This document shows positions 16,230 to 24,514 of a stretch of DNA of 64,000 nucleotides, piece by piece. Made by a program: the position numbers and the translations under genes. The DNA comes from an uncultured Prevotella sp. Lineage in GTDB: Bacteria; Bacteroidota; Bacteroidia; Bacteroidales; Bacteroidaceae. The stretch covers positions 1 to 64,000 of the forward strand of contig CAMWVS010000006.1 of NCBI GenBank assembly GCA_947177775.1, in the 5' to 3' direction. The notes under the pieces are model-generated. The model saw only the letters and a program-made list of their open reading frames with translations. It had not been told where the DNA came from and did no database searches. Position 1 is the stretch's first letter; the number at the start of each line of letters is the position of its first letter.

Positions 16230-18791
16230 TTATCCGCAGCGTGATGCGCCGCAGTTCTTGCACGTCAGACAGCCTTCCTGATAGACGAGGCTTTCCTGCC
16301 CGCAGACCGGGCATTTCTGGCCCTTGGCCTCCGTTCCGTCCACTATATACTTTTTCAGGGCGCGTTCAACACCGTTCTTCCACGTGTTGATGCTCTCGCT
16401 CTTGAGCTGCAGCGAGCTGACGAGCTTGATGACATGGTCTATTGGCATCCGGTAGCGCAGCACGCCGCTGATGAGCTTCGCGTAGTTCCAGTATTCGGGA
16501 TTGAACTTCTCGCTGAGTCCTTCGACCGTCGTCTTATAGCCGCGTTTGTTCTCAAACTGGAAGTCATAGCGGTGGCGTCCGTCTTCACCGGTGCTCTTGA
16601 TGATTTTTCCCTTGGTCACGGTCTTGGGCAGCACGATTCCTTCCTCGTCGTCCTGAAGACCGGTGAAAATCTCGTAGGGATAGCCGTTGAGCAGTCCAAC
16701 GAACGCAACCCATTTCTCCTTGTTGTTCTGGAAGCGCACCACGTCACACTCCAGTTCCTTGGGTCTGACCTCCGTCACTTCGGGATGTTTGCACGGGAAG
16801 CGTGTCTCGGCTTTCGCATCCTCTTTCTTCTTGTCTTTCTTCGAAACGGAAATCATCACGCCCGAGCGGCTTCCGTCGCGGTAGATGGTGCAGCCCTTGC
16901 ATCCTGAGCGCCATGCCTCTACGTAGAGACGGTTCACCAGCGCCTCGTCGACGTCGTTCGGGAGATTGACCGTGACGCTGATGGAATGGTCCACCCACTT
17001 CTGTATCGCGCCCTGCATCCTGACCTTCATGAGCCAGTCAACGTCGTTGGCCGTCGCTTTATAATAGGGTGAGCGTGCCACGAGCTCGTTGATTTCCTCC
17101 TGCGTATATTTCTTCCGCGTGTCTATGCCGTTGGCCTCCATCCATGTGAGGAACTTATGGTGATAGACGATATATTCCTCAAACGAGTCGCCCACCTCGT
17201 CAACGAAATCGACATGAACCGACGTATCGCCCGGATTGACCTTGCGGCGGCGCTTGTAGACGGGCATGAAGACTGGCTCTATGCCGCTCGTGGTCTGTGT
17301 CATGAGGCTCGTCGTTCCTGTAGGGGCAATCGTCAGACAGGCGATATTGCGGCGTCCGTGGAGCGCCATGGCCTCATAAAGCTGCGGGTCGGCCTCCTTG
17401 AGGCGCTGGATGAACGGGTTGGCGGCTTCGCGTGTCGTGTCGTAGACCTCGAACGCTCCGCGCTCGACGGCCATGCTGACAGACGAGCCGTAGGCAGCCA
17501 GGGCCAGACTGCGGTGAACCTCAACGGAGAAGTCCGTAGCCTCCTGTGTTCCGTAGCGCAGTCCCATTGCGGCAATCATGTCACCCTCGGCCGTTATGCC
17601 GACGCCGGTGCGGCGTCCCATGCTGCTTTTGCGCTTGATTTTCTCCCAAAGATGACGCTCGGCACCCTTGACCTCGTCGCTCTGCGGGTCTTCGCCGATT
17701 TTCTCCATGATGCGGTCAATCTTCTCCAGCTCCAGGTCGACGATGTCGTCCATGATACGCTGTGCGGCAGCCACGTGGCGGCGGAAGAGGTCGAAGTCGA
17801 AACGGGCCTCCGGTGTGAACGGGCTTATGACGTATGAATAGAGATTGATGGACAGCAGACGGCACGAGTCATACGGACACAGCGGAATCTCACCGCACGG
17901 ATTGGTGGACACTGTCTGGAAGCCGAGGTCGGCATAGCAGTCCGGTATGCTCTCGCGGCGTATGGTGTCCCAGAAGAGCACTCCCGGTTCGGCGCTGCGC
18001 CATGCGTTGTGGACAATCTTCTCCCAAAGCGCCTTGGCGTCAATATCCTTCTGATAGTCAGGTGTATCGCTGTCGATGGGGAACTTCTGCGTGTAGGTCC
18101 GGCCTTCGACGGCAGCCTCCATGAAATCGTCGTCGAGCTTGACCGACACGTTGGCTCCGGTCACCTTGCCCTCGGTCATCTTGGCGTCAATGAAAGCTTC
18201 GCTGTCGGGATGCTTTATGCTGACGGAGAGCATCAGTGCTCCGCGGCGTCCGTCCTGTGCGACCTCACGTGTGGAGTTGCTGTAGCGTTCCATGAACGGC
18301 ACGAGGCCGGTCGATGTCAGGGCCGAGTTGTTGACGGGCGAGCCTTTCGGACGGATATGGCTCAGGTCGTGGCCCACACCTCCGCGGCGTTTCATGAGCT
18401 GCACTTGTTCTTCGTCAATGCGCATGATGGCGCCGTAGGAATCGGCATTGCCGTCGAGGCCTATGACGAAACAGTTGCTCAGCGATGCCACCTGATGGTC
18501 GTTGCCGATGCCGGTCATGGGGCTTCCGGCGGGTATTATATAGCGGAAGTGGTCCAGCAGTTCAAAAACCTGTGCGGCTGTCATCGGATTGGGATATTTC
18601 CGCTCGATACGCTCTATTTCGCGTGCTATGCGCCAGTGCATGTCTTCGGGCGATTTCTCATAGATGTTCCCGAAACTGTCTTTCATGGCGTATTTGTTCA
18701 CCCATACGCGGGCGGCCAGTTCATCACCGTTGAAATATGCGAGTGAGGCCTCGAAAGCCTCATCATACGAATACGTTTTTTTGTTGTCCAT
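16230..18791 (-). CDS. nrdJ: Cobalamin-dependent (class II) ribonucleotide reductase
   Basis: 853 residues. Reduces ribonucleotides to deoxyribonucleotides using adenosylcobalamin to make the thiyl radical. Visible motifs: SNCFVIG with the first redox Cys (C107), RRGGVGHDLSHIRP, the active-site NPCGEIPLC (residues 297-305; C299 and E301), LTIAPTGTTSLM (phosphate-binding loop) and a C-terminal Cys cluster CPVCGQ...CKNCGASRCG that resembles a zinc ribbon and carries the re-reducing cysteines. Its promoter (TATCTTTG) lies 24 bases upstream. No cobalamin riboswitch is seen in the 488-base gap upstream. folB follows in the same operon. Confidence 0.96.
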   Translation of the reverse strand: MDNKKTYSYDEAFEASLAYFNGDELAARVWVNKYAMKDSFGNIYEKSPEDMHWRIAREIERIERKYPNPMTAAQVFELLDHFRYIIPAGSPMTGIGNDHQVASLSNCFVIGLDGNADSYGAIMRIDEEQVQLMKRRGGVGHDLSHIRPKGSPVNNSALTSTGLVPFMERYSNSTREVAQDGRRGALMLSVSIKHPDSEAFIDAKMTEGKVTGANVSVKLDDDFMEAAVEGRTYTQKFPIDSDTPDYQKDIDAKALWEKIVHNAWRSAEPGVLFWDTIRRESIPDCYADLGFQTVSTNPCGEIPLCPYDSCRLLSINLYSYVISPFTPEARFDFDLFRRHVAAAQRIMDDIVDLELEKIDRIMEKIGEDPQSDEVKGAERHLWEKIKRKSSMGRRTGVGITAEGDMIAAMGLRYGTQEATDFSVEVHRSLALAAYGSSVSMAVERGAFEVYDTTREAANPFIQRLKEADPQLYEAMALHGRRNIACLTIAPTGTTSLMTQTTSGIEPVFMPVYKRRRKVNPGDTSVHVDFVDEVGDSFEEYIVYHHKFLTWMEANGIDTRKKYTQEEINELVARSPYYKATANDVDWLMKVRMQGAIQKWVDHSISVTVNLPNDVDEALVNRLYVEAWRSGCKGCTIYRDGSRSGVMISVSKKDKKKEDAKAETRFPCKHPEVTEVRPKELECDVVRFQNNKEKWVAFVGLLNGYPYEIFTGLQDDEEGIVLPKTVTKGKIIKSTGEDGRHRYDFQFENKRGYKTTVEGLSEKFNPEYWNYAKLISGVLRYRMPIDHVIKLVSSLQLKSESINTWKNGVERALKKYIVDGTEAKGQKCPVCGQESLVYQEGCLTCKNCGASRCG

Positions 18792-18814
18792 TGTTCTGTC
18801 TGTGAAATCGGACG

Positions 18815-18822
18815 CAAAGATA
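18815..18822 (-). promoter_or_regulatory. -7 box of the nrdJ-folB operon
   Basis: TATCTTTG on the minus strand, 24 bases before the nrdJ ATG. The short leader leaves no room for a riboswitch downstream of the promoter. Confidence 0.75.
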
Positions 18823-19090
18823 AGAACATTATTTCATATTGCAAAACAAGTTAGTCAACAGAATTAGTCTAAATGTCCTGCTGATTTATTTTTTTGAGGA
18901 TTCCATGCTCCATTCCTTTTGTGGGACAGAGGCGGGGAGAACGTTTTTTGTGCGTGATATTCAACGATTTAGCTGATTGGGATTCAACTCTTTGTATGGC
19001 ACCCCCGTGTCTCCGCTCGTATGTATGCTTATAGCCTACAGTGCGGCTGCACCGTGGGCAGTCATGTATGGACGATGGATGTGTTATCGC

Positions 19091-19163
19091 ATGTCACGAT
19101 AGCTGAACGTACGTCACGATAGCTGAACGTACGTCACGATAGCTGAATAGTTCGAATAGTTCG
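19091..19163. repeat. Three 20-bp tandem repeats plus two 9-bp repeats
   Basis: gtcacgatagctgaacgta occurs with a strict 20-base period at 19092, 19112 and 19132 (the last degenerates after agctgaa), then gaatagttc twice (from 19145). The junctions create acgtacgt palindromes. The array lies about 120 bases before the TonB-dependent receptor gene, so it could bind a regulator on one face of the helix. The rest of the gap 18823-19280 shows no gene. Confidence 0.8.
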
Positions 19164-19203
19164 TTGCTTATGTGTTAATAGCGTGTTAACAAATTTTAAA
19201 ATC

Positions 19204-19212
19204 GGGGGGGGG
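19204..19212. repeat. Nine-G homopolymer upstream of the TonB receptor
   Basis: A run of nine G residues lies 67 bases before the receptor start at 19280, in the promoter or leader region. Such tracts slip during replication and can vary expression. Confidence 0.7.
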
Positions 19213-19279
19213 TGAAACTTATTGGTCGTTATTATCGTCTTTAATATAGCTTTAAAAGGCGTGAATATAACAAAACTAA

Positions 19280-21817
19280 ATGTATATGAAAAGAAAGATT
19301 ACGATTATGCTGAGTGCGCTATCCGTCGCACTCACGGCGTGGGCGCAGAGCGACAAGGCCACGGTGGTGACCGTGAGCGGAACCGTTGCCGACTCACTCA
19401 CACATGATGGAGAACCCTATGCCACCGTGCGCATCATGAGGACTGACACCGCCGCAACAGTGTTGAAGACGGTGTTGACCGACGGCTCGGGACGCTTCTC
19501 GATGCGCCTCGAAGAGAGGGGAGAGATGATGCTGACGGTCAGTTCCATGGGGCACGGCACGCTTACGCGGCGGTTCACCGCCGCCGATGGCGTCAGGGCC
19601 GTTCCTCTGGACACGCTCTTTCTTGCCGCCGGCGGTCACGAACTCCGGCAGGTGGTGGTAAAGGCGCAGAAGCCGTTGGTCAAGGCCGATATCGACAAGA
19701 TTGCCTACAGTATCGAAGACGACCCTGACTCACATACAAACTCCGTTCTGGAGATGCTCCGCAAGGTGCCGATGGTCACAGTCGACGGAGAAGACAACAT
19801 CAAGGTCAACGGAAAGTCATCGTTCAAGGTCTATGTCAACGGACGCCCCAACAAGATGATGAGCGACAATCCGAAGGATGTTCTGAAAAGCCTGCCGGCC
19901 AACACGGTCAAGCGCATAGAGGTCATCACCAATCCCGGACCGAAATATGACGCCGAAGGTGTGGGCGGTGTCATCAACATCATCACTACAGAGGGTCGCG
20001 GCCTGGAGGGATATACCGTCACCATGAGCGGCGAAGGGTTCAATCTCGGAGGCAGCGCGGGAGTTTTCGGAACCATCAAGAAAGGCGGACTGACCGTCAG
20101 TGCGCGCTACAACTTCGCCCATATTTCAAAAGACGGCATCAGAAACGGCAGCACTATGAAGGCACTCGGCAATCTGACGGATGCTTCTTCGGACATTGTC
20201 TCGGAAACAGAAAATGATATCCGCGTGAAATTCCATTCGGCGGCGATGGAGGCCAGCTATGAGATTGACACGCTGAGGCTCGTATCGGCCGAGTTCTCGA
20301 TGTGGGGAAACGATGGCCGTTCAAATACTGTCAATACAGCTTCGGCCACATCGCCCCTGACCGGTGCCGGACTTTACTCCTACGGTCAGATGAACAGGTC
20401 GGCGGATTCCTATTTCTCCATAAACGGCGGTGTGGACTATCAGCGTTCATTTGCCGGCGTGAAAGATCGGATGCTGACGGTGTCGTACAGGCTGAGCATG
20501 ACACCGTCGGAGTCGGACATGACGGTGGACTACAGGAACATGAAGACAACGTCGGACTGGCAGGACTTCACGGACGCCCTGCGCAATCAGTGGACGGACG
20601 GCAGTCATGGCACGACGGAACACACGGCGCAGGCCGATTTCACCACGCCCATTGCCCGGTTCCATACGCTGGAGACCGGCGTGAAGTATATCTATCGCAA
20701 CAATCGCTCTGAGGACGACCGCTATGAACGGGCCGTAGGGACGGAGGATGCGTTTGAGCCCGACGTCGACCACAGTTCCCACTACCGCCACCGCAACGAC
20801 ATCGTGGCTGCCTACGCCGGCTACGGACTGAACGTTGGACGCTGGTCGGGACGTCTCGGCCTGCGCTATGAGCACACGACACAGAAAGTCAGCTATCTGC
20901 TGGGCCGCGGCTCTGACTTCCGGAAAGATTTCGACGACCTTGTTCCATCGGGCTCGATAGGATATAAGCTGACCGACATGCAGAATCTGCGGCTGGGATA
21001 TAACATGCGTATCTATCGCCCGGGCATAAGCTATCTCAATCCCTATTTTGACGACAAGAACCCCATGGCCGTCTCTCAGGGCAATCCTGATCTGGTCTCG
21101 GAGAAAACCCATTCGCTCAACTTGACCTACAGCAATTTCACGCAGAAGGTGAACATGAACCTGTCTGCCGGCTATTCGTTTGCCAACAATAGTATTGAGA
21201 GTTTTTCGGAAATGGTTGAGGACGTGACGCTCGTTCCGCTCGGACTTCAGAATCCTACGGGAAAGAACGTGATGTACACGACCTACCGCAACATCGGACA
21301 TACGCGCAGTGTGGACCTCAGCGCATACTTCAACTGGAATGTGACGTCGGCACTGCGCGTCTATGCCAACCTCTCGGGAAGCTATTCCTACTATGATGAC
21401 GGCCACGGACTGAGGAACGACGGCTGGAATATGTTCACTTATGGCGGCACACAGCTGTCCCTGCCGAAGGACTGGCGCTTCAGCTTCAACATATTCTATA
21501 TGACTCCGCCTGTCTCTCTTCAGGGAAAGACCGGCGAATGGCTGAACTACGGAATGAACGTGAGCAAGAGTTTCCTGAAAAAGCGGCTGACCGTGTCGGC
21601 CTTTGCCCAGAACCCTTTCAAGGAATGTTGGCGTAACAGTTCGTTTGTCGAGACTCCTACGTTCCGCTCGGAAAACTGGTCTATGAACCCGGTGCGTCGC
21701 TATGGCGTCAGCGTCAGTTTCCGGATTGGCGAACTGTCGGCCGGAGTGAAGAAGGCTGAACGCTCCATCAGCAATGATGATGTGAAGAGTGGGGGAGAGA
21801 AGAAATCTTCTCTTTAG
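19280..21817 (+). CDS. TonB-dependent outer-membrane receptor family protein
   Basis: 845 residues. Signal peptide (ending VALTAWAQ), a carboxypeptidase-regulatory-like Ig domain (about 32-115: VSGTVADSLTHDGEPYATV), a plug domain (about 125-225: LRKVPMVTVDGEDNIKVNGK, SLPANTVKRIEVITNPGPKYDAEG), then an outer-membrane beta-barrel of the OMP_b-brl_3 type ending SVSFRIGELSAG plus a short polar tail. No SusD partner is next to it, so it is not a classic SusC. Members import siderophores, peptides or sugars; the ligand is unknown. A second ATG two codons downstream is an equally likely start. No TAnnTTTG box is evident, and a G9 tract and tandem repeats precede it. Confidence 0.88.
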   Translation: MYMKRKITIMLSALSVALTAWAQSDKATVVTVSGTVADSLTHDGEPYATVRIMRTDTAATVLKTVLTDGSGRFSMRLEERGEMMLTVSSMGHGTLTRRFTAADGVRAVPLDTLFLAAGGHELRQVVVKAQKPLVKADIDKIAYSIEDDPDSHTNSVLEMLRKVPMVTVDGEDNIKVNGKSSFKVYVNGRPNKMMSDNPKDVLKSLPANTVKRIEVITNPGPKYDAEGVGGVINIITTEGRGLEGYTVTMSGEGFNLGGSAGVFGTIKKGGLTVSARYNFAHISKDGIRNGSTMKALGNLTDASSDIVSETENDIRVKFHSAAMEASYEIDTLRLVSAEFSMWGNDGRSNTVNTASATSPLTGAGLYSYGQMNRSADSYFSINGGVDYQRSFAGVKDRMLTVSYRLSMTPSESDMTVDYRNMKTTSDWQDFTDALRNQWTDGSHGTTEHTAQADFTTPIARFHTLETGVKYIYRNNRSEDDRYERAVGTEDAFEPDVDHSSHYRHRNDIVAAYAGYGLNVGRWSGRLGLRYEHTTQKVSYLLGRGSDFRKDFDDLVPSGSIGYKLTDMQNLRLGYNMRIYRPGISYLNPYFDDKNPMAVSQGNPDLVSEKTHSLNLTYSNFTQKVNMNLSAGYSFANNSIESFSEMVEDVTLVPLGLQNPTGKNVMYTTYRNIGHTRSVDLSAYFNWNVTSALRVYANLSGSYSYYDDGHGLRNDGWNMFTYGGTQLSLPKDWRFSFNIFYMTPPVSLQGKTGEWLNYGMNVSKSFLKKRLTVSAFAQNPFKECWRNSSFVETPTFRSENWSMNPVRRYGVSVSFRIGELSAGVKKAERSISNDDVKSGGEKKSSL

Positions 21818-21837
21818 TTAAGAGCGATTACAAGTAA

Positions 21838-22103
21838 GAGTTCAGAGTGATTTCAAGTAAGAGTTCAGAGTGATGAGTGAAGAGGTATGATTACTCTTTA
21901 GTTAAGAGTTAAGAGTTCAGAGTGATGAGGTATGATTACCGTGCAAGCCACATGACATTATGCATAGCTTAGTTAAGAGTTCAGAGTGATTTCAAGTAAG
22001 AGTTCAGAGTGATGATTGAAGAGGTATGATTACCGTGCAAGCCTTTTGTCTTTAGGTTCGGTAATCATACCTCTTCAATCATCACTCTGAACTCTTACTT
22101 GAA
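21838..22103. repeat. Repeat-built region with a perfect 45-bp inverted repeat
   Basis: gagttcagagtgat occurs in direct orientation at 21838, 21861, 21913, 21977 and 22000, and inverted at 22081-22094. Several copies continue into gaagaggtatgattaccg. The last copy and its reverse form a perfect 45-bp stem, 21991-22035 with 22059-22103, and a 23-base loop. The stem ends one base before the GH43 stop codon, between convergent genes, so it can end both transcripts. It fills the 287-base gap. Confidence 0.9.
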
Positions 22104-22104
22104 C

Positions 22105-24105
22105 TCACAGTGTCGGTTTGACCGCCTTGATGGTTCCGTCCTCGTTGAACTCCATGCGGTCGATGCACACTTCGCGGTTATATCCGGCGTCCCATCCGAG
22201 TTTGATGGCGTCGGGGCGGGCGAAGCGGTGATAGACGATATACCAGTCGTCAGACTGCGGTTTGCGCAGGATAGAGTGGTGGCCTGTGCCGTAGATGCCC
22301 TTTGACGGGTCCTGCTGGATGACGATGGAGCGCTCCTGGCGGGCCGGTTTGCCGTTGCGGATGAACTCCGTGGGTGATTCGCTGATGAGATAGCGCACGC
22401 GGTAGTTGGCGCTGCGGGTGTCGTTCTCCGACCACATGAAATAGTAGAGGCCGTTGCGCTCGAAGACATAAGTGCCCTCGTTGTAGTTGTAGCGTGACTT
22501 GTCCTTACGGTCAATGAGCACCTTTGTCGACACGATGGACGTCATGTCCTTGCCCAGTTCGGACACGGCAAGAAAGCCGTTGCCCCAGTAGAGATAATAT
22601 TTTCCGGTCTTCGGATCCTGAAAGACGTCCGGGTCGATTACCTGACCGCCCTTCATGCCCTCGGGTTTGGCGTCGAGCAGCGGACGGCCGAGGGCGTCCT
22701 TGAACGGTCCGGTGGGCGAGTCAGCCACGGCAACGCCTATCTTGCCGGCTCCGGTGAAATAATAATAGTACTTATATTTTTTCTTTCCCGTCTTTTTCTC
22801 GATTATGCACGGTGCCCACAGACATTCGTCCGCCCAGCTGCAATCCTTCTTGAGGTCGAAGATGACGCCCTCGTCGGTCCATGTCCTGAGGTCCGGCGAG
22901 GAATAGACACGGGCGTCGTGGTTCTTCCAGTTCTTCTGTCCGTCGGTTGTCGGGTAGAGATAATATTGGCCGGTCTTCTCGCTGTACATGATTTCAGGGT
23001 CGGCAAAGAGTCCCGGAATGACAGGATTGGCGACGTTCGGAGCCACGTGTTTCGCCTCCAGACTGTCCGACCATGCCTGCAGACGGTCGTATTCCTCCTT
23101 CGTCAGTCGCATGAATGAGCCGTGCTGCGGGCCGTTGACGCCCTCAATGTCAACGGGATTGCTGAAGTTACGCATATACTTGTCGGCCTTGCAGATGCGG
23201 TAGTGTCTCGGATTTGATGAATATTCGATGTAAGCCACGCGCCACGTAGAGTCGCCGATGAGCTGGAACGCGGAGACTCCCTCGCACTTCTTCTTGCCCT
23301 CGAAGTCAATGTAGTCGTCGGCAACGGGCTCGCCCCATGGGCCGGTGAGTGACTTTGAATAGGCGGTGAAGAGGCCCGGTGTGCCTCCCTCTTTCTTGAT
23401 CATCATGTGGTAGAGGCTGTCCGCTTCAACGAAATTGATGTCGGCGTCGATGGTGGCATACCCCCAATCGAAGAGCAGGCGCGGTTTGGTGAGTTTGGTG
23501 AATGTCTTGTCGGCGTATGAATAGTACATGCGGTCGTATGCTTCCTCAGCCCTGTTCCAGAGCGAATAATATATGAAGTAGCCACCCTTGCTTCCGTCGG
23601 GCCACACGTATGTGGGATCCCAGTAGGTCTGCGGCGCCCATACGCGGTTGATGGTCGACCAGTCCTTATATACGTCGGGCGATTCGGGGTCGCAGAAAAT
23701 TTCCGGTCCCTTGCGGAAATCGAACGTCACGGACCGCCAGTTGATGAGGTCGTCGCTCGTGAGCAGGTCCATTCCGTAGTTGTCCCATTTCTTGCTCTTG
23801 GCCACACACATGTCTGTCGTGACCATCAGATAGCCCGTTCCGTCGTGTTTGCGGCAGATGTAGGCGTCGCGCGTGCCGCCTTCTATCCGTGCGTGTTCCT
23901 CAGGCGGGAAGATGGCGTCGCCGTTAATCAGGTCGTGGAAGTGGAGTCCGTCGCGGCTCAGGGCGTATGCCGTCCATTCTCCGCGGCCGCTCATGTGGCA
24001 ATAGAGGTATCCGTAGTCACCTTTCTGAAGATTCTGTGCCCCGCCAGGCGTGATTCCCAATGCCATGGCGGCAGCCATAGTCCATTTCAGTAGATTCTTT
24101 TTCAT
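22105..24105 (-). CDS. GH43-type glycosidase with two predicted five-bladed propellers
   Basis: 666 residues with a signal peptide (ending ITPGGAQ). The first half (about 25-355) is a propeller with WAPQTYWDPTYVWPDGSKGGYFIYY and is likely a divergent GH43-like module. The second half (about 365-666) has the three acidic sites expected for GH43: the base Asp in PGLFADPEIMYS, the pKa-tuning Asp in QVIDPDVFQDPKTGKYYLYWG, and the acid Glu in YNEGTYVFERNGLYYFMW, plus the H of GTGHHSIL. Expected activity is on arabinose or xylose side chains of plant polysaccharides. A TAACTTTG promoter lies upstream. The gene is alone, far from SusCD genes. Confidence 0.85.
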   Translation of the reverse strand: MKKNLLKWTMAAAMALGITPGGAQNLQKGDYGYLYCHMSGRGEWTAYALSRDGLHFHDLINGDAIFPPEEHARIEGGTRDAYICRKHDGTGYLMVTTDMCVAKSKKWDNYGMDLLTSDDLINWRSVTFDFRKGPEIFCDPESPDVYKDWSTINRVWAPQTYWDPTYVWPDGSKGGYFIYYSLWNRAEEAYDRMYYSYADKTFTKLTKPRLLFDWGYATIDADINFVEADSLYHMMIKKEGGTPGLFTAYSKSLTGPWGEPVADDYIDFEGKKKCEGVSAFQLIGDSTWRVAYIEYSSNPRHYRICKADKYMRNFSNPVDIEGVNGPQHGSFMRLTKEEYDRLQAWSDSLEAKHVAPNVANPVIPGLFADPEIMYSEKTGQYYLYPTTDGQKNWKNHDARVYSSPDLRTWTDEGVIFDLKKDCSWADECLWAPCIIEKKTGKKKYKYYYYFTGAGKIGVAVADSPTGPFKDALGRPLLDAKPEGMKGGQVIDPDVFQDPKTGKYYLYWGNGFLAVSELGKDMTSIVSTKVLIDRKDKSRYNYNEGTYVFERNGLYYFMWSENDTRSANYRVRYLISESPTEFIRNGKPARQERSIVIQQDPSKGIYGTGHHSILRKPQSDDWYIVYHRFARPDAIKLGWDAGYNREVCIDRMEFNEDGTIKAVKPTL

Positions 24106-24148
24106 ATACTCATTATTGGTTCGTAATCTTATGGTTAGCTTTGTCCTT

Positions 24149-24156
24149 CAAAGTTA
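24149..24156 (-). promoter_or_regulatory. -7 box of the GH43 gene
   Basis: TAACTTTG on the minus strand, 43 bases before the ATG at 24105, with a TTTG about 21 bases further upstream in the -33 position. Confidence 0.7.
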
Positions 24157-24283
24157 CGGAATATTTGCCAATAATGACAAATTACCTGTGATAATTGCCG
24201 TAATTTAACATATAATATTGTAAAAGGGAGTCTGTGCGTCCCGGGCTTTTGGCTTTTACTGTAAGCGATATGCCGATATAGAA

Positions 24284-24469
24284 CTATTTGGAAGGGTGTG
24301 TTGCTTTGTAGATAAGTCGTGAAAGATTGAATGTGATGAGAGTGTTATATTTTATCCAATACTTGAAATAATATTTGTTGAAAGCATGGTTTTTGATGCC
24401 GAGAGCTTTCCATTTGTCCACGATGAATCTGATTTTCTCATATTCTCCCTTCTTGCAATATGTTTTTGT
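24284..24469 (-). pseudogene. Gene remnant, C-terminal fragment without start
   Basis: On the minus strand an open frame of 61 codons runs from just after a TGA (24470-24472) to a TAG at 24284. It translates to a protein-like, basic and aromatic stretch (for example KWKALGIKNHAFNKYYFKYW, then ITFNLSRLIYKATHPSK). There is no in-frame ATG; the nearest ATG (MNKNILQEGRI) is in another frame and stops after 11 codons. It lies 45 bases after the last gene of the minus-strand polysaccharide operon. I read it as the decayed 3' end of another gene of that operon; family not recognised. The ORF track does not list it. Confidence 0.45.
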
Positions 24470-24514
24470 TCATAATATCAAAGATTCCTTATTATTATGG
24501 TTTGTTGTTGTCGC

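Noticed and set aside
19091-19150. CRISPR array
   Set aside because: The 20-bp units are directly tandem with no spacers, only three copies, and no cas genes nearby.
18792-19279. Cobalamin riboswitch upstream of nrdJ
   Set aside because: The -7 box lies 24 bases before the start, leaving no leader for a riboswitch, and no B12-box-like sequence was seen.
20447-21406. 319-codon minus-strand ORF opposite the TonB receptor
   Set aside because: Shadow of the barrel region; no promoter or ribosome site.
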